From Propionigenium maris DSM 9537 (lineage in GTDB: Bacteria > Fusobacteriota > Fusobacteriia > Fusobacteriales > Fusobacteriaceae): 64,000 nucleotides of DNA. The position numbers and the translations under genes are program-made. The DNA lies in the NCBI RefSeq assembly GCF_027925155.1, contig NZ_BSDY01000007.1, forward strand, positions 62,001 to 126,000. Direction: 5' to 3'. Shown here in pieces: positions 42,521-51,227 of the stretch (the first letter of the stretch is position 1; each line of letters begins with the position of its first letter). The notes under the pieces are model-generated. The model made no database searches and had not been told where the DNA came from. It worked only from the letters and a program-made list of their open reading frames with translations.

Positions 42521-43987
42521 CTACTTTTTTGCAAGTTTCTCTATATACTCCCTCATTCCCTCTCTATCTATACACTCCCCATGAACAACAGGAAGTTTTT
42601 CTATTCCCTCCACTGCCCTGTGAAGTTCAAGCCCGGTAATCCTCCTCAGTGTCTCTATCTCCTGAAACTCATCTCCTGCCTCTCCCCCAAGGCCTTTAAC
42701 TACACTTGAAGGAAACTTATATATACTTGCAGTGGAAAGAACAACCACCTTTCTCTCCCTCCTCTCCATGGCCACCTTCATAGCCACAGCAGTGTGGGTA
42801 TCTATAGAGTAGTTATACCTTCTTTTAACCTCCTCTATGATTTTTAAACACTCCTCCTCCCCTGTATATCCAGAGTCCATTACTTCCCTTATCCTCTCCA
42901 CTACCTCTTCCTTTACACTAAATATACCCTCTCTGGCAAATCTATCATAGATTTGCCCTACCCTCTCTGAATCCTTGAGGATGTGGTAGAGAAACCTCTC
43001 TAAGTTTGAGGATACCAGGATATCCATAGAGGGGCTCATTGTTTTATGAAACTCTCTCCTCCTATCGTAGACTCCATCCTTGAAAAAATCTGTAAGAACG
43101 TTGTTTTTATTTGATGCGCATATGAGCTTCCCTACAGGGAGGCCCATCTCCATTGCATAGTATCCTGCCAGGATATTTCCGAAGTTTCCTGTGGGAACGG
43201 AGAAGTCCACCCTCTCTCCCAGCTCTATCTCCCCGTCTCTCAGGAGCTGAGCATAGGCTTTAAAATAGTATATTATCTGGGGAAGAAGTCTTCCTAAGTT
43301 AATAGAGTTTGCCGAAGAGAGCTCTACTCCCTTCAGGGAATCCTTGAATTCATCATCTGAAAAGATCCCCTTTACTCCTCCCTGACAGTCATCAAAGTTC
43401 CCCTTCACTGCTGCTACACTTAGATTTTCTCCCTGGGTAGTAGTCATCTGAAGCTTTTGTACCTGGCTGACCCCATCCTCTGGATAGAATACCGCTACTT
43501 CTATCCCAGAGAGATCCTTAAATCCCTCTAGAGCTGCCTTTCCTGTATCCCCCGAGGTAGCCACAAGGATCAGGTTCTTCTCAACTGCCCCAGTCTTCTC
43601 TCTGGCTTTCACAAACAGTCGTGGCATAAGCTGAAGGGCCATATCTTTAAATGCCGCTGTAGGTCCGTGCCACAGCTCCATCACATAAAGATCCCCTTCC
43701 AACCTCACTACAGGTGTCCTATCTTCATGGGAAAAACTTCCATCGTTATAGGCTCCCTCTACACACTCCCTTATCTCATCCTCCGAGTAGTCGGAAAGAT
43801 ACTTCTTCAGTATTCTCAGGGAGATCTCCTCATACCTTAGCTCCTTTAACTCCTCTATATCCTTCAGACTTAGTCTTGGAAAGCTCTCTGGAACAAAAAG
43901 ACCTCCTCCAGGAACCATTCCCTCCCTTATGGCCTCTGCTGCAGAGTACCCTCTCTCTAATCCACCCCTTGTACCTATATACCTCAT
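42521..43987 (-). CDS. thrC: Threonine synthase
   Basis: 488 residues, the longer E. coli-like class (MRYIGTRG start). The PLP lysine is Lys114 in HGPTAAFKDMALQL; VATSGDTGKAALEGF follows. It converts phosphohomoserine to threonine. Last gene of the asd-hom-lysC-thrB-thrC operon, 10 nt after thrB. Confidence 0.96.
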   Translation of the reverse strand: MRYIGTRGGLERGYSAAEAIREGMVPGGGLFVPESFPRLSLKDIEELKELRYEEISLRILKKYLSDYSEDEIRECVEGAYNDGSFSHEDRTPVVRLEGDLYVMELWHGPTAAFKDMALQLMPRLFVKAREKTGAVEKNLILVATSGDTGKAALEGFKDLSGIEVAVFYPEDGVSQVQKLQMTTTQGENLSVAAVKGNFDDCQGGVKGIFSDDEFKDSLKGVELSSANSINLGRLLPQIIYYFKAYAQLLRDGEIELGERVDFSVPTGNFGNILAGYYAMEMGLPVGKLICASNKNNVLTDFFKDGVYDRRREFHKTMSPSMDILVSSNLERFLYHILKDSERVGQIYDRFAREGIFSVKEEVVERIREVMDSGYTGEEECLKIIEEVKRRYNYSIDTHTAVAMKVAMERRERKVVVLSTASIYKFPSSVVKGLGGEAGDEFQEIETLRRITGLELHRAVEGIEKLPVVHGECIDREGMREYIEKLAKK

Positions 43988-43997
43988 GACTCCCTCC

Positions 43998-44927
43998 TTA
44001 AAAGTAACTCAGCAGAGGAAGGAGGTCCCGATAATCCTTAAACTCCATATTTACACTGCTGGTGTCTTCCACGTGAAATTTATTTACCCTTAAAAATATA
44101 AATGTAAGAGCTACCCTTATTATAGCTTCATCCATAAGCGCCCTCTCCTCTGGAAGGAGCTTTCTCTCCTCCTCATAGGCCTTTAAAAGCTCCTGGGTGA
44201 GTCTCTCCTCCTCCTCCCTGGAAAATCCCCTGTTCCTTATCCAGAAGTTAATAACAATTGCCAGATCCATAATAAGGGGACCCCTGAGGCAGTCATTGAA
44301 ATCTATCACCCCGGATATCTCTCCCTCCCTCATAAATACATTGTCTGGGAAGATATCGTTGTGGATGATCCCCTGGGGAAGGCTGGAGTAATCTGCTGCT
44401 ATAGCCCTCCTGTAAAACTTCATGATCACCTCATAGTCCTCTCCCAGGATCTTCTTAAGGTCCACCTTGGAGAGGAGGTCGTAGAAGTAGTCCATATCTA
44501 TCTTCCTGCTTCTTCTTATCTCCCGGGTTCTCAGAAGGTTGTGCATGATACCCAGCTTTCTTCCAATCTCTCCTACACTGTTTCCGTCTATCCTTCCTAC
44601 CTTCTCCCCCTCTATAAAGGTGAAGACCGAGGCCATCTTTCCCTCCACAAAGATATAGTTTTCTCCCCTACTATTATCTATTGCCACCGGACAGGGAAAC
44701 CCCTTGGAGTTTATATAGTTTAGGAGCTCCAGTTCCTTGATCTCCTCCCTGTAATCCCTCTCTCCCTCCAGTATTCTGAAGATATACTTCCTGTTATCAC
44801 CCTCTACCAGGTAGTTGGTATTCAGTATCCCCTCAGGGATCTCGACTATCCTCTCTATCTTATTCAAGGAGTAATCCATAAATATTTCCTCTATCCTCTC
44901 ATTGCTCAACTTTGTATATACAGCCAC
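43998..44927 (-). CDS. thrB: Homoserine kinase, type II (ThrB2)
   Basis: 309 residues with an aminoglycoside-phosphotransferase fold, not the GHMP fold of E. coli ThrB. The catalytic loop is GIIHNDIFPDNVFM (about residue 186) and the metal site GVIDFNDCLRGPLIMDLA. Location between lysC and thrC supports homoserine as substrate. Start is GTG at 44927 after a GGGGGTGGAG site. Confidence 0.9.
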   Translation of the reverse strand: MAVYTKLSNERIEEIFMDYSLNKIERIVEIPEGILNTNYLVEGDNRKYIFRILEGERDYREEIKELELLNYINSKGFPCPVAIDNSRGENYIFVEGKMASVFTFIEGEKVGRIDGNSVGEIGRKLGIMHNLLRTREIRRSRKIDMDYFYDLLSKVDLKKILGEDYEVIMKFYRRAIAADYSSLPQGIIHNDIFPDNVFMREGEISGVIDFNDCLRGPLIMDLAIVINFWIRNRGFSREEEERLTQELLKAYEEERKLLPEERALMDEAIIRVALTFIFLRVNKFHVEDTSSVNMEFKDYRDLLPLLSYF

Positions 44928-44943
44928 TTCTTCTCCACCCCCA

Positions 44944-46149
44944 TTATGCAGAAAGGCTCTTCTCTATAAGTTCATAGTGCATAAGTTTTTTTAGCCTGTC
45001 CACCTGGGCCCCTTCCACCACATAGGAAAGACTTGTCTCAGAGGATGAGATCATCTCCACCCTCATCTCCTCATTATTTACTACCCTTGCTACCCTTCCT
45101 TGAAGCCTGTTTGAACGGATCCCTATACCTACTGCCGATACCATTCCAAGGCTCGGTTTCAGACTAAGGTTTCCTCCTCCCAGTCTCTCCCTGAGAAGCT
45201 CAGCAACTCTTACTGCCTCCTCCTCCTTTAGAAGAAGGGAGATCTCAAACTGTCCCTCTCTAGTAAGTCCCTGGTTTATCAGAAGGATATCTGATCCCCT
45301 GGCCTCTATGACATCCATTACATCTCCAAGGGATCCGTTGGATTCCAACTGGTCCACTGTAATCTTTGCCACTCCCTTTACATGTGTTATCCCTCTTACC
45401 GCTGCTTTTTCCATCTTCTCACTCCCCCTTATCCAAGTTCCTTCCTCCCATGAAAATGCCGACCTCAAATGAATATCGATCCCGTACTTTGCTGCCAGCT
45501 CCACACTCCTACAATGGAGTACCTTTGCTCCCTTTCCTGCCATCTCTATCATCTCTATAAAGGACAGGGATGATAGCTTCCTTGCATCCTCCACTATCCT
45601 GGGATCTGCAGTATATACTCCGTCTACATCTGTATAGATCTCCACCTGATCAGCTGATATAGCTGCTCCCACAGCTACTGCTGTAGTATCTGAGCCTCCC
45701 CTTCCCAGGGTAGTGATGCTTCCATCCTCATCTATTCCCTGAAATCCAGTGACTATAACTATATAACCAGCTTCCAGCCTCTCCACTATCTTTTCTGAGG
45801 AGATTCCCAGTATCTTTGCATTGTTAAACTCATTTGTAGTTTTTATCTCAAGCTGAGGCCCTGTTAGGGACACAGCCTTATATCCCAGCTCACCAATAGC
45901 CATTGCCAGAAGGGAGGCAGATATCTGTTCCCCCACCGATAGGAGCCGGTCCAGCTCCCTTCCAGATGGAGTCTTATGTACCTCCTCTGCTCTCTTTATG
46001 AGGGAATCTGTCATTCCTCCCGGGGCAGAGACCACTACCACCATCTGATTCCCCTCTGCCTTATTTTTCACTACCCACTTAGCAACCTCTCTCAGCCGGT
46101 CGCTGTCCTTTACACTTGTTCCCCCATATTTTTGTACTATCAACGCCAT
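44944..46149 (-). CDS. lysC: Aspartate kinase
   Basis: 401 residues. The N-terminal KYGGTSVKD and later TLGRGGSDTTAVAVGAAI are the kinase motifs; two C-terminal ACT domains (from about residue 255) imply allosteric control. By context (with hom, asd, thrB, thrC) it is expected to be the threonine-branch isozyme. Confidence 0.95.
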   Translation of the reverse strand: MALIVQKYGGTSVKDSDRLREVAKWVVKNKAEGNQMVVVVSAPGGMTDSLIKRAEEVHKTPSGRELDRLLSVGEQISASLLAMAIGELGYKAVSLTGPQLEIKTTNEFNNAKILGISSEKIVERLEAGYIVIVTGFQGIDEDGSITTLGRGGSDTTAVAVGAAISADQVEIYTDVDGVYTADPRIVEDARKLSSLSFIEMIEMAGKGAKVLHCRSVELAAKYGIDIHLRSAFSWEEGTWIRGSEKMEKAAVRGITHVKGVAKITVDQLESNGSLGDVMDVIEARGSDILLINQGLTREGQFEISLLLKEEEAVRVAELLRERLGGGNLSLKPSLGMVSAVGIGIRSNRLQGRVARVVNNEEMRVEMISSSETSLSYVVEGAQVDRLKKLMHYELIEKSLSA

Positions 46150-46179
46150 TGCTCTACCCCCTGTAGATCACCTGTTGGA

Positions 46180-47121
46180 TTACCCTGCTATAACCTTGTA
46201 TATATCCGATACCACTGCTGAAGCTGTGGCATCCATCCCTGCTCCCTCTCCATAGAATATTGTTTTACCAGTGTAGGATCCCTCTACCTCCACAGCATTG
46301 TATACTCCACCAACACTATACAGGAGCTCATCTGTGTCTACCAGCTGGGGAGCCACCCTTACAACAAGATCCTCTCCCTCTTTAAAGGCTTCCCCGAGAA
46401 GCTTATACCTCTTCCCCTCACTTCTTGCCCTTGCAACGTCCTCCACTGTAAGCTTGTCTATCCCAGTGATAGATATGGAGGAGAAGTCCACCAGCTCTCC
46501 CCAAGCCAGGTAGCTCAGAACACTTATCTTATGTCCCGTATCTATCCCCGCCACGTCAAATGTAGGATCAGCTTCAGCATATCCCCTCTCCTGGGCATCC
46601 CTTAGGGCTTCCCCATAGGTCATCCCCTCCTCCATCTTTGAAAGCATATAGTTGCAGGTACCGTTGAGCACTCCTCTTATCCTCTCAAACCTGTTTGGAA
46701 AGAGCCCCTCTGCAAGGGGAGTAAGTACAGGTATCCCTCCTCCCACTGCAGCTTCAAAGTAAAACTTCACCCTATTTTTTTCAGCCAGCTCAAAGAGCTC
46801 CTTCCCGTGAAGGGCCAGAAGGTGTTTATTAGCTGATACAAGGTTTCTTCCCGAACCAAGGACCTCCCTTGCCACCTCAAGGGCCACTCCCACTCCTCCG
46901 ATAAGCTCCACCACAGTATCGATCTCCCCGTCCTCAAGGATCTTCCTGTAGTTATCTGTAAAGTTGTACTCTCCAAAGGAAAAACTCTTCTCCTCTATAT
47001 CACAGACCCTTACAACTTCAATTTTCTCACCAAACATAGCTTCCAGCCTGCTTCCCTCTGCAGCAAGGATCTTTAATACCCCCTCACCCACTGTTCCAAG
47101 TCCTATAACTCCTAGTTTCAT
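46180..47121 (-). CDS. hom: Homoserine dehydrogenase
   Basis: 313 residues: NAD(P)-binding GLGTVGEGVLKIL, then VSANKHLLA, and the catalytic FEAAVGGGIPVLTPLAEGL. It ends without an ACT regulatory domain, so it is the short form and may be insensitive to threonine. Start ATG overlaps the asd stop (ATGA). Confidence 0.95.
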   Translation of the reverse strand: MKLGVIGLGTVGEGVLKILAAEGSRLEAMFGEKIEVVRVCDIEEKSFSFGEYNFTDNYRKILEDGEIDTVVELIGGVGVALEVAREVLGSGRNLVSANKHLLALHGKELFELAEKNRVKFYFEAAVGGGIPVLTPLAEGLFPNRFERIRGVLNGTCNYMLSKMEEGMTYGEALRDAQERGYAEADPTFDVAGIDTGHKISVLSYLAWGELVDFSSISITGIDKLTVEDVARARSEGKRYKLLGEAFKEGEDLVVRVAPQLVDTDELLYSVGGVYNAVEVEGSYTGKTIFYGEGAGMDATASAVVSDIYKVIAG

Positions 47122-48092
47122 AACCTTCCTCCCTCTATTAGTAGTTCTGCTATCTGTACTGTATTGGTCGCTGCACCCTTTCTCAGATTATCAGCTACCA
47201 CCCACATATTAAGACCATTTTCCACACTGAGATCCCTTCTCAGCCTTCCCACAAAGACCTCATCCCTCTCACTTGCCTCCCTGGCAAGGGGATAGATATT
47301 GCTCTTTGGGTCATCCTCTACCACTATCCCTGAAAATTCCTCCAGGGCACCTCTGAGCTTTTCCAGATCCACCTCTTCCCTGGTTTCAATATTTATCGAC
47401 ACCCCATGGGAGTTTAATACAGGCACCCTTACACATGTTGCTGTCACAGGAAGTTCTGGTTGATTTAGGATCTTTCTTGTCTCATCCACCATCTTCCTCT
47501 CCTCCTTTGTGCTACCATCCTCTAGAAATTCATCTATGTGGGGCAGACAGTTTCCCCTCACTGGGTGGGGATAGTATCTCTCTCCCTCCTCCAGTTCCTG
47601 AATTCCTCCCCTTCCCGATCCAGACACAGCCTGGTAGGTACTGTAGACTACCCTTTTAAGACCGAAGAGTTCGTCCACTACCTTTAGGGGCAGTACACAC
47701 TGTGTAGTTGAGCAGTTGGGGTTTGCTATGATATCAGCCCCTCCCACTGCCTCTGGATTTACCTCTGGTACCACAAGGGGAATCTCAGGGGCCATCCTCC
47801 ATGCACTTGAATTATCCACTACCACTGCTCCCCTCCTTGCTGCCTCTGGGGCAAACCTCTTGCTTACCCCTCCTCCTGCTGAAAACAGTGCCAGATCCAC
47901 TCCGTGAAAGCTCTCAGGAACAAGCTCCTCTACTACCCTCTCCTCACCTCTGAAACCTATCCTTTCCCCTGCTGACCTTGCTGAAGCCAGAAGCTTTATC
48001 TCCCCCACTGGAAACTCCCTCTCCTCAAGGACCTCAAGCATCTTTCTTCCTACCATTCCAGTTGCTCCCACTACTGCAACAACATAACCCAT
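47118..48092 (-). CDS. asd: Aspartate-semialdehyde dehydrogenase
   Basis: 324 residues. GATGMVGRKML binds NADP, and the catalytic Cys127 is in NPNCSTTQ. Products feed threonine, methionine and lysine/diaminopimelate. First structural gene of the threonine operon. Preceded by repeat T copy A and by the thr attenuator. Confidence 0.96.
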   Translation of the reverse strand: MGYVVAVVGATGMVGRKMLEVLEEREFPVGEIKLLASARSAGERIGFRGEERVVEELVPESFHGVDLALFSAGGGVSKRFAPEAARRGAVVVDNSSAWRMAPEIPLVVPEVNPEAVGGADIIANPNCSTTQCVLPLKVVDELFGLKRVVYSTYQAVSGSGRGGIQELEEGERYYPHPVRGNCLPHIDEFLEDGSTKEERKMVDETRKILNQPELPVTATCVRVPVLNSHGVSINIETREEVDLEKLRGALEEFSGIVVEDDPKSNIYPLAREASERDEVFVGRLRRDLSVENGLNMWVVADNLRKGAATNTVQIAELLIEGGRL

Positions 48093-48125
48093 TTAATCCC
48101 CTCCTAGTAATTTAATTTAATATAT

Positions 48126-48222
48126 AAAAAGCAACGTGACGTTGCATCCTAATAATCATTTGGATAGCTTATTGTCCTATATAATTTTTTTATAAATTCT
48201 CTACTTTACCTCTGACAATAAA
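48126..48222. repeat. Terminator-associated repeat T, copy A
   Basis: Begins with the palindrome GCAACGTGACGTTGC preceded by AAAAA, continues 'atcctaataatca...' and ends '...acaataaaaaa' directly at the thr attenuator terminator. On the minus strand it lies between the attenuator terminator and asd and ends in a stem plus TTTTT. Confidence 0.75.
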
Positions 48223-48254
48223 AAAACCGCCTAGAACTGAATGTTCTAAGCGGC
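48221..48254 (-). terminator. Threonine attenuator terminator
   Basis: CCGCTTAGAAC and GTTCTAGGCGG arms (one G-U pair) followed by TTTTTTT on the minus strand, about 100 nt after the leader-peptide stop. Confidence 0.9.
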
Positions 48255-48355
48255 TCATAGTTATACTACACCCTGGACTTCCACCCCACTTAGACACACC
48301 CACTTTTTAATTACTCAAAACGGGTCTGAATCAGTGGTCACTCTGATTACAAACC

Positions 48356-48400
48356 CTAGATCATAATTATGGTGGTTGTGGTGGATATAAGTCTTAGCAT
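48356..48400 (-). CDS. thrL: Threonine/isoleucine leader peptide (14 aa)
   Basis: MLRLISTTTTIIMI: four consecutive Thr codons and three further Ile residues in 14 codons, after GAGGGAG eight to ten bases before the ATG. It closely resembles the design of E. coli ThrL. With a consensus promoter upstream and a terminator downstream, and the operon asd-hom-lysC-thrBC following, it forms a classical attenuator that reads charged tRNA-Thr and tRNA-Ile. Confidence 0.9.
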   Translation of the reverse strand: MLRLISTTTTIIMI

Positions 48401-48502
48401 AGTTTTTTTCTCCCTCAATTTAAATTAATTTACAACCCTTCCCTCTTGGGACAATCATTTCCGAAGATAATCGGTCCCTTCCCCAGAGGAATAGTTTTGT
48501 GG

Positions 48503-48531
48503 ATTGTAACAGAACAGCTCTACACTGTCAA
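48503..48531 (-). promoter_or_regulatory. Promoter of the threonine operon
   Basis: Perfect TTGACA (48526-48531), 17-bp spacer, TACAAT (48503-48508) on the minus strand. Start expected near 48496, about 95 nt before the leader peptide. Confidence 0.88.
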
Positions 48532-48695
48532 ACATTTTTTTATGAATTTTTTTAATATTCACTCCAGCTACACTCTCCTAACCCCTTTCTATCCGTAGTT
48601 TCCCTGGGATGCATAAAGTTTCATATTCTGTAAAAATAACATACACCTTCTCTATAGATTCTTATTACCGCACACCTAGCTCCTTCTCTGGAAAT

Positions 48696-48791
48696 AAAAA
48701 GCACCGTGACCTTGCATCCTGACAATAAATTGGAGCACTAATTACTTCATGTAAAGCTTTTGCAACTTCTATACTTTCCTTAACAATGAAA
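48696..48791. repeat. Terminator-associated repeat T, copy B
   Basis: AAAAAGCACCGTGACCTTGCATCC start (palindrome slightly decayed), then '...aattacttca...', 'ttctatactttccttaacaatgaaaa' and directly the terminator at 48793. Matches copies A and C in order of blocks. Confidence 0.7.
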
Positions 48792-48792
48792 A

Positions 48793-48812
48793 AGAGCCTC
48801 TAAAGGGGCTCT
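48793..48812 (-). terminator. Terminator of the two-gene unit 49359-48842
   Basis: AGAGCCCC-ttta-GAGGCTCT stem followed by TTTTTC on the minus strand. Confidence 0.85.
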
Positions 48813-48841
48813 CTCGCAGATAAAACTACCTTTCATAAAAA

Positions 48842-49090
48842 TCAACTCTTGACCTTTTCCTCCCTGTGCACTATCCCGTGAGCTTCCCTTATCATCTTGA
48901 TCAGCTCATCCTGATCCATCTCCACAACTTCATCTACCTCAAGACACTCTATCTCGGGGCTAGTCACCTTCAGCAGGACCTTGTATAAAATAGTCGGTAT
49001 CCTGGCTATATGCCCCCTGGTGTTTGCCAGTGAATCTATCTGTCCATAAACTTCATCGATCACTCCCACATACTCCCTGCACCATCCCAT
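48842..49090 (-). CDS. Uncharacterised 82-aa protein
   Basis: MGWCREYVGVIDEVYGQIDS then a mixed alpha/beta-looking segment ending with an acidic stretch (EVDEVVEMDQDELIKMIREA). No motif recognised. Ribosome site AGGTGG lies before the ATG. It lies 53 nt after the coiled-coil gene and shares its promoter and terminator. Confidence 0.55.
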   Translation of the reverse strand: MGWCREYVGVIDEVYGQIDSLANTRGHIARIPTILYKVLLKVTSPEIECLEVDEVVEMDQDELIKMIREAHGIVHREEKVKS

Positions 49091-49143
49091 ACTCTACCAC
49101 CTATCTCAATCATCTTAAGTACGTCTAATCCACCCAGGGAAGT

Positions 49144-49359
49144 TTACCCTAACTCCTTTTCATCCCCAGATCCCCCATTTAACTTAACCTCTATCTCCTT
49201 TCTTTTTCTAACAAGGACCTCCAATTCCTTTTTTAAACTTTCCCTGTCCATATCTATATTGGAACTTTCAAGTATTTCAAGGGTCCCCCTCAGGTCCCTG
49301 ATTGCTCTTTCCAATGTCTTCAACTGGGATTCCTGTATCTCCCTCTGACTTCTCTTCAT
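49144..49359 (-). CDS. Small coiled-coil protein, unknown
   Basis: 71 residues from the ATG at 49359 (preceded by AGGAGAAGAAGG; a GTG at 49374 is also in frame). Almost wholly helical with heptads (SQLKTLERAIRDLRGTLEIL, then KKELEVLVRKRKEIEVKL). A consensus promoter is 80 nt upstream. Function unknown. Confidence 0.55.
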   Translation of the reverse strand: MKRSQREIQESQLKTLERAIRDLRGTLEILESSNIDMDRESLKKELEVLVRKRKEIEVKLNGGSGDEKELG

Positions 49360-49438
49360 CCTTCTTCTCCTCACTCTGCCACCTAGAACTCCATAGATGA
49401 CCTATAATCTAATTCTTCAAACTAATAGGCTCCCTTGT

Positions 49439-49467
49439 AATATACCAGCCCCCCTCCCAGGTGTCAA
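49439..49467 (-). promoter_or_regulatory. Consensus promoter of the unknown two-gene unit
   Basis: TTGACA (49462-49467), 17-bp G-rich spacer, TATATT (49439-49444) on the minus strand. Confidence 0.8.
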
Positions 49468-49559
49468 TTCCCCCTTATCCTCCATCACCTGTCTATTATT
49501 AACCTCTAAATACCACCCAACTAAATAACTGATATTTCATAACTTTTTAAGTTTTTTTC

Positions 49560-49588
49560 TTGACATCTGGCAAATCTAGTAGTATCCT
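49560..49588 (+). promoter_or_regulatory. glyA promoter
   Basis: TTGACA (49560-49565), 17-bp spacer, TATCCT (49583-49588). Start near 49594, about 28 nt before the leader peptide. Confidence 0.75.
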
Positions 49589-49621
49589 CTAGCAATATCA
49601 AATTTAAAGGAGAGAAGAGTT

Positions 49622-49702
49622 ATGAATAGAAGATCTACATCCTCACAAAATTCTAGTTGCCATAAAACAAATCCATATGTGCCCTTAGAATTTTTGATGT
49701 AG
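49622..49702 (+). CDS. Serine-rich leader peptide of glyA (26 aa)
   Basis: AAAGGAG nine bases before ATG at 49622. The peptide begins [15 protein letters not shown] and ends EFLM before TAG: five Ser in nine residues (TCT, TCC, TCA, TCT, AGT), plus Cys. It is followed by a terminator and glyA, which consumes serine. The arrangement is that of a leader-peptide attenuator sensing charged tRNA-Ser; the direction of the response (serine shortage raising glyA) is inferred, since glyA can also make serine from glycine. Confidence 0.75.
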   Translation: MNRRSTSSQNSSCHKTNPYVPLEFLM

Positions 49703-49737
49703 AACCATATCTTTACCACTTTAATTTCCGTGAATTT

Positions 49738-49770
49738 AAAGCCGTAGATGAAGTACATCTATGGCTTTTT
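49738..49770 (+). terminator. glyA attenuator terminator
   Basis: AAAGCCGTAGATG and CATCTATGGCTTT arms (one G-U) followed by TTTTTTT, 35 nt after the leader stop and about 30 nt before glyA. Confidence 0.88.
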
Positions 49771-49797
49771 TTTATTTATAAAAAGGGGGAAACAACT

Positions 49798-51039
49798 ATG
49801 AATGATTTAAAGGTAAGGGATAGAAAACTTTGGGAAGCTATCCACATGGAGAAGGAGCGTCAAGAGTATGGATTGGAGCTCATAGCCTCTGAAAACTTTG
49901 TATCTAAGGCTGTGATGGAAGCAGCTGGAAGTGTTATGACCAATAAGTATGCAGAGGGCTATCCCAAGAAGAGATATTACGGCGGGTGCGGATTTGTTGA
50001 TGTAGCAGAGGAACTGGCTATAGAAAGGGCTTCCCTCCTCTTTGGAGCGAAGTATATCAATGTTCAGCCCCACTCTGGTTCCCAGGCAAATATGGCTGTA
50101 TACAGGGGGCTCATCGAGCCAAGAGATACTATCCTGGGAATGAAGCTAGACCACGGGGGACACCTAACCCATGGTAAAAATGTCAACTTCTCTGGACAGG
50201 ACTACCTGGTATACTCCTATGGAGTGGAGGAGGACACAGAGGTAATAGATTATGGGAGGGTGGAGGAGATGGCTCTCCAGGTAAAACCAAAGATAATCGT
50301 TGCAGGGGCAAGCGCCTACTCTCGTACAATTGACTTTAAGAGATTCAGGGAGATTGCAGATCTGGTTGGTGCCTACCTAATGGTGGATATGGCCCACATT
50401 GCAGGCCTTGTAGCTGTAGGAGAGCACCCATCTCCCATTCCCCATGCTCATGTAGTTACTACCACTACCCACAAAACCCTCAGGGGACCCAGAGGGGGAA
50501 TGATCCTCACCAACCACGAGGATATTATTAAAAAGGTCAACAAGGTTATCTTTCCTGGAATTCAGGGAGGACCACTCATGCACATCATCGCTGCTAAGGC
50601 TGCAGCTTTCAATGAGGCCCTCCAGCCTGAATTTAAACACTATCAGAAACAGGTAGTAAAAAATGCCCATGCCCTGGCTGAAGAGCTTCAAAGGGGAGGT
50701 CTCAGAATCGTCAGTGGAGGTACAGATAACCACATGCTCCTTGTAGATCTTACCCAGAAAGGCCTTACTGGAAAGGAAGCTGAAGCTATCCTGGAGGCTG
50801 CTGATATTACAGTAAATAAAAATGGTATCCCCTACGATACCAAGAGTCCCTTTATTACCAGCGGTATCCGTATAGGAACTCCAGCCCTTACAACCAGGGG
50901 GATGAAGGAGGGAGAGATGACAGAGGTGGCAGCTCTCATTCTCAAGGCTCTTGAAAACCATGGGGCTCCAGAAGGTATTCAGGAGGTAAAAGACGGAGTA
51001 AGAGATCTGTGTAAGAGGTTTCCCCTCTACAGGGATTAG
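49798..51039 (+). CDS. glyA: Serine hydroxymethyltransferase
   Basis: 413 residues. The PLP lysine is Lys226 in [16 protein letters not shown]; the N-terminal [10 protein letters not shown] and [14 protein letters not shown] are family signatures. It interconverts serine and glycine with tetrahydrofolate, supplying one-carbon units. The gene is controlled by a leader with a Ser-rich peptide; together with the ZTP-controlled pflB this shows two one-carbon loci under RNA-based control. Confidence 0.97.
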   Translation: MNDLKVRDRKLWEAIHMEKERQEYGLELIASENFVSKAVMEAAGSVMTNKYAEGYPKKRYYGGCGFVDVAEELAIERASLLFGAKYINVQPHSGSQANMAVYRGLIEPRDTILGMKLDHGGHLTHGKNVNFSGQDYLVYSYGVEEDTEVIDYGRVEEMALQVKPKIIVAGASAYSRTIDFKRFREIADLVGAYLMVDMAHIAGLVAVGEHPSPIPHAHVVTTTTHKTLRGPRGGMILTNHEDIIKKVNKVIFPGIQGGPLMHIIAAKAAAFNEALQPEFKHYQKQVVKNAHALAEELQRGGLRIVSGGTDNHMLLVDLTQKGLTGKEAEAILEAADITVNKNGIPYDTKSPFITSGIRIGTPALTTRGMKEGEMTEVAALILKALENHGAPEGIQEVKDGVRDLCKRFPLYRD

Positions 51040-51094
51040 ATAATAGGAGCTCACTCTAGCTGCATCCCTGAGCTCCCTATTAACTATATTTTGT

Positions 51095-51190
51095 AAAAAG
51101 CAACGTGACGTTGCATCCAAATAATCAGTAGGAGGATTAATTACTCCACATAATATTTTATAGATTGTATGCTTGCCTTAACAATAAAAA
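51095..51190. repeat. Terminator-associated repeat T, copy C
   Basis: AAAAAGCAACGTGACGTTGC, identical in the palindrome to copy A, then '...aattactcca...', 'cttgccttaacaataaaaa' and the terminator at 51195. Lies in the convergent glyA/hutI spacer. Confidence 0.75.
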
Positions 51191-51194
51191 ATTG

Positions 51195-51224
51195 AGAGGA
51201 CTTCCCGTAAGAAGTCCTCTCTTT
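51195..51224. terminator. Terminator between glyA and hutI
   Basis: AGAGGACTTC and GAAGTCCTCT arms; A-run on the left and T-rich on the right, so it can act in both directions, mainly for hutI on the minus strand. Confidence 0.85.
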
Positions 51225-51227
51225 ATA

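Noticed and set aside
48221..48531. Lysine or threonine riboswitch before asd
   Set aside because: The leader holds a clear Thr/Ile-rich ORF and a terminator; no lysine-riboswitch core was recognised.
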